Positions 18,925 through 28,217 of a stretch of 64,000 nucleotides of DNA are shown piece after piece (position 1 is the stretch's first letter; each line of letters opens with the position of its first letter). The position numbers and the translations under genes were made by a program. Under the pieces are notes generated by a model that saw only the letters and a list, made by a program, of their open reading frames with translations, was not told the DNA's origin and did not search any database. The stretch is from Nitrobacter sp. Nb-311A (GTDB lineage: Bacteria; Pseudomonadota; Alphaproteobacteria; Rhizobiales; Xanthobacteraceae): the NCBI RefSeq assembly GCF_000152905.1, contig NZ_AAMY01000010.1:51161-115160 (forward strand), written 5' to 3'.

Positions 18925-19452
18925 ATGCAGCGCATCCTCGTCTTGGGATCGTCAGGGTCCGGAAAATCCACATTCGCGCGAAAACTTTCGGCGATCACGG
19001 GTATCCCCGTGATCTCTCTGGACGCCCTGTACTGGAAGCCCGGATGGATGCCGTCGGAGGACGCCGAATTCGATGAGCGCGTGACCGATGCGGCGAGTGC
19101 ACAGCGCTGGATTATGGACGGCAACTATCTTTCGCATGCGGGTGGGTTGAGGCGGGCCCTCGCTGACACAGCGATCTGGTTCGATCTGCCTCGCAGAACC
19201 TGTATGATCGGCGTTATGATAAGAATTCTGACGAGCTACGGGCGGGTGCGGCCGGAGATGGCGCCGGAATGTCCGGAGCGGTTCGATGCCGAATTTCTCC
19301 ATTATGTCTGGACCTTCCGTCAGATGCAGCGACCGCGGCTGGCGGGTTTTCTTCAAGGATTGCGCTCCGATCAAACTCTCATGCGCTTCACGCGCCGGTC
19401 TGACGCGGATCGCTATCTGCACAATCTTTCCGCATCAGGGAGCGTTCACTGA
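18925..19452 (+). CDS. P-loop nucleotide kinase-like protein (AAA/adenylate-kinase superfamily)
   Basis: This 175-residue protein begins MQRILVLGSSGSGKSTFARKL, a perfect Walker A (GSSGSGKST), followed by LDALYWKPGW and WIMDGNYLS. That pattern is found in proteins annotated as FlaR-like or DNA topology modulation kinases. Those labels have weak experimental backing, so I leave the substrate undefined. It sits between lipA and the Coq10-like gene; its TGA overlaps the next ATG (ATGA), so it is translated as part of that operon. ATG 18925 is chosen because it places Walker A at the N-terminus, as is typical of the family. Confidence 0.8.
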   Translation: MQRILVLGSSGSGKSTFARKLSAITGIPVISLDALYWKPGWMPSEDAEFDERVTDAASAQRWIMDGNYLSHAGGLRRALADTAIWFDLPRRTCMIGVMIRILTSYGRVRPEMAPECPERFDAEFLHYVWTFRQMQRPRLAGFLQGLRSDQTLMRFTRRSDADRYLHNLSASGSVH

Positions 19453-19919
19453 TGCCGACGTTTTCCAGCAAGCGCCGCGTTCGTCACAGTGCGAACGAGA
19501 TGTTCGATCTCGTGGCGGACGTCGAGCGTTATCCGGAATTCGTTCCGTTATGCCAATCGCTGAAGGTACGTCAGCGCACCACCGCAGCCGACGGCAAGGA
19601 AGTCGTAGTTGCCGATATGACCGTGTCGTTCAAGCTGGTGCGGGAGACCTTTACGAGCAAAGTGACCCTGGATCGGCCGAACCTCAAGATCTTCGTCGAA
19701 TATCTGCGCGGGCCGTTCAGCCATATGGAAAATCGCTGGACCTTTGCACCGAAACCGGATCAAGGCTGCGATGTCGGATTCTTCATCGCCTATGAGTTCA
19801 AGAGCCGGATGCTGGCGATGCTGATGGGCGCGATGTTCGACACCGCGTTCCAGCGCTTCGCCGCAGCATTCGAGAAACGCGCCGACGCTGTTTACGGTTC
19901 GCCGAAGGTGGTGAGCTGA
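19452..19919 (+). CDS. Coq10/RatA-type START-domain protein
   Basis: This 155-residue single START/polyketide-cyclase domain (MPTFSSKRRVRHSANEMFDLVADVERYPEFVP) matches bacterial homologues of mitochondrial COQ10, which binds ubiquinone and supports respiration. The same family includes Escherichia coli RatA, described as a ribosome-association toxin. The PLCQSLKV and FKSRMLAMLMGAMFDTAF segments are typical. In an alphaproteobacterium the quinone role is more likely. It overlaps the previous gene by 4 bases. Confidence 0.88.
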   Translation: MPTFSSKRRVRHSANEMFDLVADVERYPEFVPLCQSLKVRQRTTAADGKEVVVADMTVSFKLVRETFTSKVTLDRPNLKIFVEYLRGPFSHMENRWTFAPKPDQGCDVGFFIAYEFKSRMLAMLMGAMFDTAFQRFAAAFEKRADAVYGSPKVVS

Positions 19920-19933
19920 CGCGATGAGGTCTT

Positions 19934-20031
19934 ATAGCGTTTTCGAGCGAAGTGGATACCGGTTCGCGTGAAGAAAACGCGTCAAATCAAAATCTGAGGG
20001 CTCTGCTTCTGATGCCGTCAGAAGCCAAAAC
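19934..20031. repeat. Dispersed intergenic repeat, copy D
   Basis: It contains TAGCGTTTTCGAGCGAAGTG, the GTTCGCGTGAAGAAAACGCG block, TCAAATCAAAATC and the CTTCTGATGCCGTCAGAAG hairpin. It lies exactly between the convergent Coq10-like and pncC genes, abutting the pncC stop codon. Confidence 0.75.
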
Positions 20032-20032
20032 T

Positions 20033-20659
20033 CTACGTTTTCTTTGGAGAAGGTTTGACCGGTCCTGTGGTGCGCCGACGCTCGGAAGTACGGCGCGCGG
20101 GTGTACGCGCTGCTCGCAGCCGCAATCGGCTGACGCTTTCGCGGCGAACTTTCGCAGGCGGCTTCGGGCCGCGCGCCAATTCCATCAGCATCCGCAGGGC
20201 TTCGACAACCGAACGTTGCCGTACTGAACTTCGACCGATGGCGCCGAAGCGGCATTCACGATGGATCAGGCGGCCATCACGCGCTGCGGCAGCGAAATGA
20301 ACCAGTCCCACGGGTTTGCCGGGCGTCGCACCGCCGGGACCCGCGATTCCGGTGATGGCGACGGCAAAATCCGTGCCCGCGCGCTCCAACGCGCCAACTG
20401 CCATCGCGGTTGCGGTTTCCTTGCTGACCGCGCCGAAACTGTCGAGCGTCGTGGCCTTGACGCCAAGCATCGCGCGCTTGGCGTCATTGGAATAGGTGAC
20501 GAAGCCACGATCGACGACGTCCGAGGAGCCGGGAATCTCGGTCAACGCCCCGGCGACCAATCCGCCGGTGCAGGATTCGGCCGTTGCGACGGTGAGCTTG
20601 CGCATCCGGCAAAGGTCCAGCAGCGAACGCGACAGGGCGCGTACGTCGCTGCCGCTCAT
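20033..20659 (-). CDS. pncC: CinA-family nicotinamide-nucleotide amidohydrolase with basic tail
   Basis: PncC-type enzymes deamidate NMN to nicotinate mononucleotide for pyridine-nucleotide recycling. The domain (residues about 1-165) shows VATAESCTGGLVAGALTEIPG, FVTYSNDAKRAMLGV and the loop GIAGPGGATPGKPVGLVHF. The usual length is about 165; here a further 40 residues rich in Arg, Lys, Ser and Pro follow (RRESVSRLRLRAARTPARR onward). ATG 20659 (MSGSDVRALS) lies one base after the ispDF stop, so the genes are coupled; an upstream extension of the frame would overlap ispDF and is rejected. Confidence 0.9.
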   Translation of the reverse strand: MSGSDVRALSRSLLDLCRMRKLTVATAESCTGGLVAGALTEIPGSSDVVDRGFVTYSNDAKRAMLGVKATTLDSFGAVSKETATAMAVGALERAGTDFAVAITGIAGPGGATPGKPVGLVHFAAAARDGRLIHRECRFGAIGRSSVRQRSVVEALRMLMELARGPKPPAKVRRESVSRLRLRAARTPARRTSERRRTTGPVKPSPKKT

Positions 20660-20660
20660 G

Positions 20661-21857
20661 TCAGGTGTCCCGGCCTTGGTCGTTCCAGGGCAGACGGACA
20701 GTGGCGCTGGCGGTCGCCGCGATTCCTTCCTCACGTCCGGTGAAGCCGAGCCACTCGCTGGTCGTCGCCTTCACGGCGATACGCGAGACCGCGACGCCGG
20801 TGATGTCCGCGATGCGCGCGCGCATCTGATCGCGTAGGGGCCCGATCTTAGGCCGCTGGCATATCAGGGTGACCTCGAGATTGGCGATGCGGCCACCGCG
20901 CGCCGTAACCCGATCGATAGCATGCTTCAGAAATTTTTCGGAAGCCGCGCCCTTCCACTGCGGGTCGCTGGGAGGGAAATGCGAGCCGATGTCGCCGTCC
21001 GCGAGCGCTCCGAGAATAGCGTCGACCAGCGCGTGCAGACCGACGTCGCCATCGGAATGCGCCAGGAAGCCGCGATTGTGCGGCACCTTCACGCCGCACA
21101 GCATGAGATGATCGCCCTCGCCGAACGCATGCACGTCGTAGCCGGTGCCGGTTCTGATGTCACCGAGGGAGGCTGCAAGGCGCGCTTCCTCACGCACGAA
21201 ATCTTCGGGAGTTGTTAGCTTCATGTTTGCAGCATCGCCTTCGAATGTCGCAACCGTCAATCCTACCCACTCGGCGAGCGCGGCATCGTCGGTAAAATCG
21301 TCGCGGCCCTCGTGCGCCGCACGACGGTGCGCATCGAGAATCATATCGAAATGGAATGCCTGCGGCGTCTGCGCGATCCGCAGCTTCGCACGGTCGGGAG
21401 TCGCGTTGACCGCGCCGGATGCATCGACCTGTTTGATGGTGTCGGTAACGGGAACAGCGGGCACCGCCGCGCCGGCTTTGTCCGCCGCGTCAATTGCGCG
21501 GCTGATGAGCGCCGGTGTTACGAAGGGGCGGGCGGCATCGTGGATCAGCACAATATCCGGCGCGTCGGACGCCAACGCCTCGAGGCCTGCGCGAACAGAG
21601 GCCTGGCGCGTGGCCCCGCCATTCGCCGGCGAGCGGTAGCGGAACCCGCTGGCGGCCTGATTGAACATCGAAAGGTCGTCGGGATTGAGCACCGGCTGAA
21701 CGGCAAAGACGTCGGGGTGTTGGCAGAACGCCTCCATCGCCCGCGAAATCACGGTTCGTCCGCCAATCGTCCGGTACTGTTTGGGGCCTCCGGCACCGGC
21801 GCGGAGGCCGCGGCCTGCGGCAACAATGATGGCAGCAGTTCGTTTTGAGATAGGCAT
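20661..21857 (-). CDS. ispDF: Bifunctional IspD/IspF enzyme of the MEP isoprenoid pathway
   Basis: This 398-residue fusion has IspD first (residues about 1-230; CTP-binding AAIIVAAGRGLRAGAGGPKQ, then HDAARPFVTPAL) and IspF second (about 235-398; GTGYDVHAFG, HSDGDVGLHALVDAILGALA, GSHFPPSDPQWKGA). IspD makes CDP-methylerythritol; IspF cyclises the later intermediate to MEcPP. The non-consecutive steps are bridged by IspE elsewhere. The fusion is typical of alphaproteobacteria. It is divergent from dusB and followed directly by pncC. Confidence 0.97.
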   Translation of the reverse strand: MPISKRTAAIIVAAGRGLRAGAGGPKQYRTIGGRTVISRAMEAFCQHPDVFAVQPVLNPDDLSMFNQAASGFRYRSPANGGATRQASVRAGLEALASDAPDIVLIHDAARPFVTPALISRAIDAADKAGAAVPAVPVTDTIKQVDASGAVNATPDRAKLRIAQTPQAFHFDMILDAHRRAAHEGRDDFTDDAALAEWVGLTVATFEGDAANMKLTTPEDFVREEARLAASLGDIRTGTGYDVHAFGEGDHLMLCGVKVPHNRGFLAHSDGDVGLHALVDAILGALADGDIGSHFPPSDPQWKGAASEKFLKHAIDRVTARGGRIANLEVTLICQRPKIGPLRDQMRARIADITGVAVSRIAVKATTSEWLGFTGREEGIAATASATVRLPWNDQGRDT

Positions 21858-22075
21858 TGCAATCGCTATGAAGGAATCAGGTATTCGAGCAGGCCCTTAC
21901 CATGACGGTAGCAAAAACTGCAGGAGTCCCGATGGATGGGATGGCGAATTTATTCGTTGCAGCGCAGTTGCAAGATACCGGAAACTGGCTATTGTATAGG
22001 CACAAATCTATTTTGCCTAATAAATAAGCTGATCCTTGAGTGAGTTGTTAGAGCTGCGACGGAGTAGTTTGGACC

Positions 22076-23125
22076 ATGAGTGCCAGTCCCACAGGTCCAG
22101 CGCCACCATCATGTTCCAGATCATTCGCGGTGGGACATATTTCGATCGCCAGTCCGGTTCTTCTGGCGCCGATGTCGGGAATTACCGATCGACCGTTTCG
22201 GCGTCTTGCCGAATCGCTGGGGGCAGGGCTCGTCGTTTCCGAAATGACCGCCAGCGACGATCTCGTCCGTGGGCGGCCCATGTCCGTACTCCGCTGTGAG
22301 GCTACCGGTTACGGACCGCACGTCGTTCAGCTTGCCGGCTGCGAGGCCCGCTGGATGGCGGAAGGCGCCCGGATCGCCGAGGCGGCTGGCGCCGACATCA
22401 TCGACATCAACATGGGTTGTCCCGCCCGTCACGTGACAGGCGGCCAGTCGGGTTCGGCTCTCATGCGCGATCTCGACCATGCCCTACCGTTGATTGAGGC
22501 GACGGTCGGCGCGGTGAAAGTGCCGGTCACGCTCAAGATGCGGCTCGGATGGGACGATCGCTCGCTCAATGCGCCAGCGCTCGCGCAGCGCGCCGAATCC
22601 GTCGGTGTGCAGATGATTACCGTTCACGCTCGTACGCGGTGCCAATTCTACAAGGGCTGCGCCGACTGGCAGGCGGTGCGAGCGGTGAAAGAGGCGGTCC
22701 GCATTCCTGTCGTGGTCAACGGCGATATTACGTCGTTTGAAGCAGCCGTCGCCGCGTTAAAGGCGTCAGGGGCCGATGCCGTCATGGTGGGACGTGGCGC
22801 GCAGGGCCGGCCCTGGATGCCCGGCCAGATCGGGCGGCGGCTCGAAACCGGCGTCGAAGAACCGAATCCTTCGCTCGCGGATCAACTGGCATATATCCGC
22901 GCGCTCTATGACGACCTGCTCCTGCACTATGGCCTGCGCATCGGACTTCGTCATGCGCGAAAACATCTCGGCTGGGCACTCGATACGGCGGCAGCGCTTC
23001 GTGCTGTACCAACACCGGTCTTGAAGACGTGGCGGGGTAAAATTCTAAAGGCCGAGGATCCGGCCGGCGTCCAGCGGTCCCTGGTGGATGCGTTCGAGGA
23101 ATTCGCTTGGAGTGCTGCGGCATGA
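22076..23125 (+). CDS. dusB: tRNA-dihydrouridine synthase (NifR3-like)
   Basis: A flavoenzyme of 349 residues that reduces specific uridines in the tRNA D-loop. Motifs: the FMN-barrel opening [18 protein letters not shown], the catalytic cysteine in [19 protein letters not shown], and [16 protein letters not shown]. Historically called NifR3 because it precedes ntrBC in rhizobia, as here; the ntrB start overlaps its stop by four bases (ATGA). The leader to ispDF is about 218 bases, with AT-rich promoter-like sequence near 21990-22025. Confidence 0.96.
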   Translation: MSASPTGPAPPSCSRSFAVGHISIASPVLLAPMSGITDRPFRRLAESLGAGLVVSEMTASDDLVRGRPMSVLRCEATGYGPHVVQLAGCEARWMAEGARIAEAAGADIIDINMGCPARHVTGGQSGSALMRDLDHALPLIEATVGAVKVPVTLKMRLGWDDRSLNAPALAQRAESVGVQMITVHARTRCQFYKGCADWQAVRAVKEAVRIPVVVNGDITSFEAAVAALKASGADAVMVGRGAQGRPWMPGQIGRRLETGVEEPNPSLADQLAYIRALYDDLLLHYGLRIGLRHARKHLGWALDTAAALRAVPTPVLKTWRGKILKAEDPAGVQRSLVDAFEEFAWSAAA

Positions 23126-24291
23126 CGTCGACCGCGCAGCACCCGCGCATCGCGTCCGGCGAGGCCATTCTCAACGCCCTGCCAAACCCGGTGCTGCTCG
23201 TCGCGCCTGACGGTCGAATTGTCGACGCCAACATGGCGGCAGAGTCCTTTTTCGAGATGTCGAAGCAGTTCCTGCAACGCGAAGCGCTGAAGCAGCTTAT
23301 TCCCTTCGGCAGTCCGCTCCTGACGCTGATCGATCAGGTTCGCGACAGCGGTGCTCCCGTCAACGAGTTCAGGGTTGATCTCGGCACGCCGAGGATCGGC
23401 CGGGATCGTCAGGTCGACCTGCATGTCGCGCCCCTGGCGGAATGGCCGGCTCACGTTGTGGTGATGATCCAGAAGCGCACCATCGCCGACAAGATGGACC
23501 GGCAGTTGACGCACCGCAGCGCGGCGCGCTCGGTGATTGCGCTTGCGGCCATGCTCGCACACGAGATCAAGAATCCGCTCTCGGGCATTCGCGGCGCGGC
23601 GCAGCTTCTCGAACAGGGGTCAACTCCGGACGACCGGATGTTGACCCGGCTGATCTGCGATGAAGCGGACCGCATCGTCACACTGGTCGATCGCATGGAG
23701 GTGTTCGGCGACGAACGTCCGGTGACGCGTGGGCCGGTCAACATTCACTCGGTGCTCGATCATGTCAAACGGCTTGCGCAGTCGGGCTTCGCGCGAAAGG
23801 TGAGGTTCACCGAGGATTACGACCCCTCGCTTCCTCCGGTTCTCGCCGACCGGGATCAATTGATTCAGGTCTTTCTGAACCTCGTCAAAAATGCCGCCGA
23901 AGCCGTCTCCGATCTCGGAGAGGAAGGAGAAATTCAGTTCACGACCGCATTCCGTCCAGGCTTGAGCCTTTCCCTTCCGGGAAAAAGAGCGCGGGTTTCG
24001 CTGCCGCTGGAATTTTGCGTCAAGGACAACGGTCCCGGCGTAGCAGAGGATCTGCTTCCGAACCTTTTCGATCCATTCGTCACCACCAAGCAGACCGGGA
24101 GCGGGCTCGGTCTTGCGCTGGTTGCAAAAATCGTTGGGGATCACGGCGGCATCGTTGAATGCGAGTCGCAACCGCGCAGGACCATCTTCCGTATCCTGCT
24201 GCCGATGTTCAATTCCGGTCCAATACACCAACTCGGCAATGACGCCGCCGCGTCCGGAACGCCGCCACGCGTCGCACGCCATCCAGCATGA
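23122..24291 (+). CDS. ntrB: Nitrogen-regulation sensor histidine kinase NtrB
   Basis: This 389-residue cytoplasmic kinase phosphorylates NtrC when nitrogen is limiting, under PII control. An N-terminal PAS domain ([25 protein letters not shown]) is followed by the H-box [22 protein letters not shown] with its phospho-accepting His. The ATP-binding domain has N-box [22 protein letters not shown] and [19 protein letters not shown]. There are no membrane segments, as expected. ATG 23122 overlaps the dusB TGA; an earlier TTG is rejected. ntrC follows after 7 bases. Confidence 0.97.
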   Translation: MTSTAQHPRIASGEAILNALPNPVLLVAPDGRIVDANMAAESFFEMSKQFLQREALKQLIPFGSPLLTLIDQVRDSGAPVNEFRVDLGTPRIGRDRQVDLHVAPLAEWPAHVVVMIQKRTIADKMDRQLTHRSAARSVIALAAMLAHEIKNPLSGIRGAAQLLEQGSTPDDRMLTRLICDEADRIVTLVDRMEVFGDERPVTRGPVNIHSVLDHVKRLAQSGFARKVRFTEDYDPSLPPVLADRDQLIQVFLNLVKNAAEAVSDLGEEGEIQFTTAFRPGLSLSLPGKRARVSLPLEFCVKDNGPGVAEDLLPNLFDPFVTTKQTGSGLGLALVAKIVGDHGGIVECESQPRRTIFRILLPMFNSGPIHQLGNDAAASGTPPRVARHPA

Positions 24292-24298
24292 GGACACA

Positions 24299-25738
24299 AT
24301 GCCTCCAGCCAACATCCTTGTCGCCGACGACGATGGAGCCATCCGAACGGTGCTCAATCAGGCTTTGTCGCGTGCTGGATATGACGTGCGCCTGACCGGT
24401 AACGCCGCAACGCTGTGGCGATGGGTCAGCCAAGGCGAAGGAGATATCGTCATCACGGACGTGGTGATGCCGGACGAGACCGCTTTCGACCTGTTGCCTC
24501 GTATCAAGAAGATCAGGCCGAATCTGCCGGTCATTGTGATGAGTGCGCAGAACACTTTCATGACGGCGGTCCGTGCTTCCGAGCGCGGCGCGTATGAATA
24601 TCTCCCCAAACCGTTCGATCTCAAGGAGTTGATCGCAATTGTGGGCCGCGCGCTCGCTGAGCCAAAGGAGCGCGCGGCCAGCCGCAACGACGAGGACGAA
24701 TGCGATTCCCTTCCGTTGATCGGTCGATCTCCCGCCATGCAGGAAATTTACCGTGTGCTGGCGCGGCTGATGCAGACTGACCTGACCGTGATGATTTCCG
24801 GCGAGTCCGGCACCGGCAAGGAACTGGTCGCGCGCGCGCTTCACGATTACGGCAAGCGACGTAGCGGTCCCTTCGTGGCCGTCAATATGGCGGCCATTCC
24901 CCGCGACCTTATCGAATCGGAGTTGTTCGGTCACGAACGTGGTGCGTTCACGGGGGCAAACGCCCGCGCATCGGGCCGTTTCGAGCAGGCGGAAGGAGGG
25001 ACCCTCTTTCTCGATGAAATCGGCGATATGCCGATGGAGGCGCAGACACGTCTGCTCCGCGTGCTTCAGCAGGGTGAATATTGCACCGTCGGGGGAAGGA
25101 CCGCCATCAAGACGGATGTCCGCATCGTTGCCGCCACCAACAAGGATCTTCGTATTCTGATCCAGCAGGGGCTATTTCGCGAGGATCTCTTTTTCCGCCT
25201 TAACGTGGTACCGCTGCGTCTGCCGCCGCTCCGCGAGCGCATCGAGGATCTGCCGGATCTGATCAGGCATTTCTTTGTACTCGCCGAAAGGGATGGGCTG
25301 CCGTCCAAGAAGCTGGACGCGCTTGCGCTCGAGCGCCTGAAGCGGCACCGCTGGCCCGGCAACGTCCGCGAACTGGAAAACCTGGCGCGCAGGCTCGCTG
25401 CGCTCTACCCGCAAGATATCATTACCGGTTCGGTGATCGACTGCGAACTTGCATCGCCTGCGGTGGGTTCCGGATTCGGTGGAAATAGTATCAACGGTCT
25501 CGGTGGTTCCGTGGAGATGTATCTGTCATCGCTTTTCTCCAGCTTTCCAAATGGGCTCCCGCCGCCGGGCTTATATCACCGCGTTCTCAGGGAGATCGAG
25601 GTTCCGCTCCTCACCGCCGCGCTGGCCGCAACCCATGGCAACCAGATTCGGGCAGCCGACCTTCTAGGTTTGAACCGCAACACGCTCCGCAAAAAAATTC
25701 GCGATCTGGATATCCAGGTCTACCGGTCCGGTGGGTAG
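24299..25738 (+). CDS. ntrC: Nitrogen-regulation response regulator NtrC
   Basis: This 479-residue sigma-54 activator has a receiver domain ([11 protein letters not shown]; phospho-Asp in [10 protein letters not shown]) and an AAA+ domain with Walker A GESGTGKE, the intact GAFTGA sigma-54 contact loop, Walker [12 protein letters not shown] and the R-finger region. A C-terminal Fis-type helix-turn-helix follows ([20 protein letters not shown]). It switches on ammonium-assimilation and nitrogen-scavenging genes. ATG 24299 gives the family N-terminus [14 protein letters not shown]; the open frame further upstream lies inside ntrB. Confidence 0.97.
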   Translation: MPPANILVADDDGAIRTVLNQALSRAGYDVRLTGNAATLWRWVSQGEGDIVITDVVMPDETAFDLLPRIKKIRPNLPVIVMSAQNTFMTAVRASERGAYEYLPKPFDLKELIAIVGRALAEPKERAASRNDEDECDSLPLIGRSPAMQEIYRVLARLMQTDLTVMISGESGTGKELVARALHDYGKRRSGPFVAVNMAAIPRDLIESELFGHERGAFTGANARASGRFEQAEGGTLFLDEIGDMPMEAQTRLLRVLQQGEYCTVGGRTAIKTDVRIVAATNKDLRILIQQGLFREDLFFRLNVVPLRLPPLRERIEDLPDLIRHFFVLAERDGLPSKKLDALALERLKRHRWPGNVRELENLARRLAALYPQDIITGSVIDCELASPAVGSGFGGNSINGLGGSVEMYLSSLFSSFPNGLPPPGLYHRVLREIEVPLLTAALAATHGNQIRAADLLGLNRNTLRKKIRDLDIQVYRSGG

Positions 25739-25899
25739 GCACGGTTCCCATTGCTCACCGGCGAAGTGACGACCCGGCGATCATTTGCTGTTCGCGCCTG
25801 ATACTCGCGCCGCGGAAATGTCCCAATCGTGCAACATTGTTGTAAGATTGCATCAGTTCGCTGGTTTGACCGACGCCAGCCAAGCTCATTTTTTCGCGG

Positions 25900-28200
25900 A
25901 TGACCACAGCAGACACGCCGGTTCCATCACACGATCCGACACTCGCCCAGTCGCGCGGCTGGACCATGCGCCGGCTATTGGCTCCGGTCGCGATCGGCCT
26001 GGCATTGCTGTCGGCATTCCTGACGTTTGTGGTCTTGGTTCGTCTCACGCCGATCGAGCCGACCCATCGAGTTGTCATCACGTTTCTGCTGATAGACGCG
26101 GGCATCATCCTTCTGCTCGTCGGCATTATCGCCCGCGAGGTCTGGCGCGTCGTGCAGGCACGCCGCCGGGGTCGCGCCGCGGCGAAGCTGCATGTGCAGG
26201 TCGTCAGTCTGTTCTCGATCATTGCCGTGCTGCCGGCGGTCGTGGTTTCGGTCGTCGCCAGCGTTACGATCGATCGCGGACTCGACCGTCTGTTTTCAGG
26301 TCCGATCAAGGAGGTCATTGAAAACTCACGGATCGTTGCGCATGCCTATCTGCATGAGCACGCTCAGCTCATACGCGGCGACATCCTGGGCATGGCCAAC
26401 GACGTTTCCAACGCGCGACCATTGTACGACCAGGACCGCGTGACATTTCTTCAACTCCTGACCTCGAGCGCGAAGGCCCGCAACCTTCCGGGCGCGATGC
26501 TGATCGATAAGGAAGGTCATCTGCTGGTATCGGCGCAAACCGGCATCAAGCGAGCCTACGACACACCGAACCCCGACATTCTCAAAAATGTGAACGAGGA
26601 CGATCCGCAGATCGCGGTGATTCCGGAGGCGAACTATGTCGCTGCCGTCATTCGCCTGCGCGCGTTTGAGGACACCTTTCTTTACGTCGCAAGACTGCTC
26701 GACCCTTACGTCGTCGCGCAACTGAAGCAGACCGAGTCGAGTGTTGCCGATTACGCCACGATCGAGGCGCGGCGCCTCGGCATACAGGTGGCGCTCGCAC
26801 TGATGTTCGCCGTGATCGCGCTGACCATTCTGATGGCATCGGTATTGCTTGGCCTGAACTTCGCGGACCGGTTCGTCGCCCCCGTCCGCCGCCTGATGAG
26901 CGCCGCCAACCTGGTGTCCACCGGCGACCTGAACGTTCAGGTGCCCGTCCTGAAATCCGAAGGGGACTTGGCGCAACTCGGCGAGACATTCAACAAAATG
27001 ACCGCCGAGTTGCGTACCCAGCGCGACGAACTTATTAACGCGAGCGGCCTGATCGACAGCCGGCGCCGGTTCATCGAGGCGGTATTGTCGTCGGCCAGCG
27101 CCGGCATCATCGGAGTCGACGGCGCCAACACCATCCGCATTCTGAACCGCTCGGCGGAGAAGCTGATCGGCCATTCAGAATCGGAAACTTTGGGCCATCC
27201 GTTATCCGAGGTGATTCCCGAGCTGAGCGATCTCTTGCAGACGGCGAGGGAAGGGGCGCAACGGCTGGTGCAGAGCCAGATCATCCTCAATCGCGACGGC
27301 AATGAGCGCAACATCTCGGTGCGTGTCAGTGCCGAGCAAACCAGTCATTCTAGGGATAGCTACATTATCACGCTGGATGATATCACGGAGCTTGTAACCG
27401 CGCAGCGCACTTCGGCCTGGGGCGACGTGGCGCGACGAATCGCCCATGAAATCAAGAATCCGTTGACACCGATCCAACTCTCTGCCGAGCGTATTCGCCG
27501 CAAGTTCGGAAAGGCGATCACCCAGGACAAATCGATCTTCGAGCAGTGCACCGATACCATCGTGCGTCAGGTCGAGGATATCAGGCGGATGGTCGATGAA
27601 TTTTCGCGTTTCGCGCGAATGCCGAAGCCCGTCATGGAAGGAGAGGATGTCGCCGATACGGTTCGCCAGACAGTTTTCCTGATGCGTGTCGGACATTCCG
27701 AAATCGATATCGAGGCCGACATCAAGCAAGAACCGCTACGCGCGCAGTTTGATCGGCGGCTGATCTCGCAGGCACTGACGAATATCATCAAGAACGCGGC
27801 CGAAGCCATCGAGGCCGTGCCGCCGGAGGAGCTCGGAAAGGGCCGGATCGATGTCATCGCCGCGCGGGAAGAAGACGACATCGTCATTGACGTGATCGAC
27901 AACGGCGTCGGCTTGCCGAAAGTTGCGCGCGCTCGGCTGCTGGAGCCTTACGTCACGACGCGTGAGAAGGGCACCGGTCTTGGCCTTGCGATCGTGGGGC
28001 GCGTCCTGGAAGACCATGGTGGAAAGCTCGAGCTCAACGACGCCTCCGCAATACGGCCGGACGCGCGGGGAGCCTGGATGCGGTTGCGGTTTGCCGTAAC
28101 GGGACGAGCGAATGCTGGAACCATTAGCAAGGATGAAGCGACTAACAGCGATACCTTGACCGGAAAAGAAACAAAAACTGCGGTTGCTACCGGCGACTGA
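25900..28200 (+). CDS. ntrY: Membrane sensor histidine kinase NtrY
   Basis: A 766-residue kinase with membrane segments at about 25-47, 55-78 and 95-118, a periplasmic region, and a fourth segment near 290-312. HAMP (FADRFVAPVRRLMSAANLVSTGD), PAS (residues about 390-480), H-box [22 protein letters not shown] and the ATPase domain (DNGVGLPKVARARLLEPYV, GTGLGLAIVGRVLEDHGG) follow. NtrYX is linked to nitrate use, envelope and redox responses in alphaproteobacteria. A 161-base gap separates it from ntrC, so it probably has its own promoter. ntrX follows after 17 bases. Confidence 0.96.
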   Translation: MTTADTPVPSHDPTLAQSRGWTMRRLLAPVAIGLALLSAFLTFVVLVRLTPIEPTHRVVITFLLIDAGIILLLVGIIAREVWRVVQARRRGRAAAKLHVQVVSLFSIIAVLPAVVVSVVASVTIDRGLDRLFSGPIKEVIENSRIVAHAYLHEHAQLIRGDILGMANDVSNARPLYDQDRVTFLQLLTSSAKARNLPGAMLIDKEGHLLVSAQTGIKRAYDTPNPDILKNVNEDDPQIAVIPEANYVAAVIRLRAFEDTFLYVARLLDPYVVAQLKQTESSVADYATIEARRLGIQVALALMFAVIALTILMASVLLGLNFADRFVAPVRRLMSAANLVSTGDLNVQVPVLKSEGDLAQLGETFNKMTAELRTQRDELINASGLIDSRRRFIEAVLSSASAGIIGVDGANTIRILNRSAEKLIGHSESETLGHPLSEVIPELSDLLQTAREGAQRLVQSQIILNRDGNERNISVRVSAEQTSHSRDSYIITLDDITELVTAQRTSAWGDVARRIAHEIKNPLTPIQLSAERIRRKFGKAITQDKSIFEQCTDTIVRQVEDIRRMVDEFSRFARMPKPVMEGEDVADTVRQTVFLMRVGHSEIDIEADIKQEPLRAQFDRRLISQALTNIIKNAAEAIEAVPPEELGKGRIDVIAAREEDDIVIDVIDNGVGLPKVARARLLEPYVTTREKGTGLGLAIVGRVLEDHGGKLELNDASAIRPDARGAWMRLRFAVTGRANAGTISKDEATNSDTLTGKETKTAVATGD

Positions 28201-28217
28201 CGAGGCGGATCCAATTC

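Noticed and set aside
25840..25870. NtrC-binding site before ntrY (TGCAA...TTGCA pair)
   Set aside because: The spacing between half-sites is wrong for the usual NtrC site and the match is weak.
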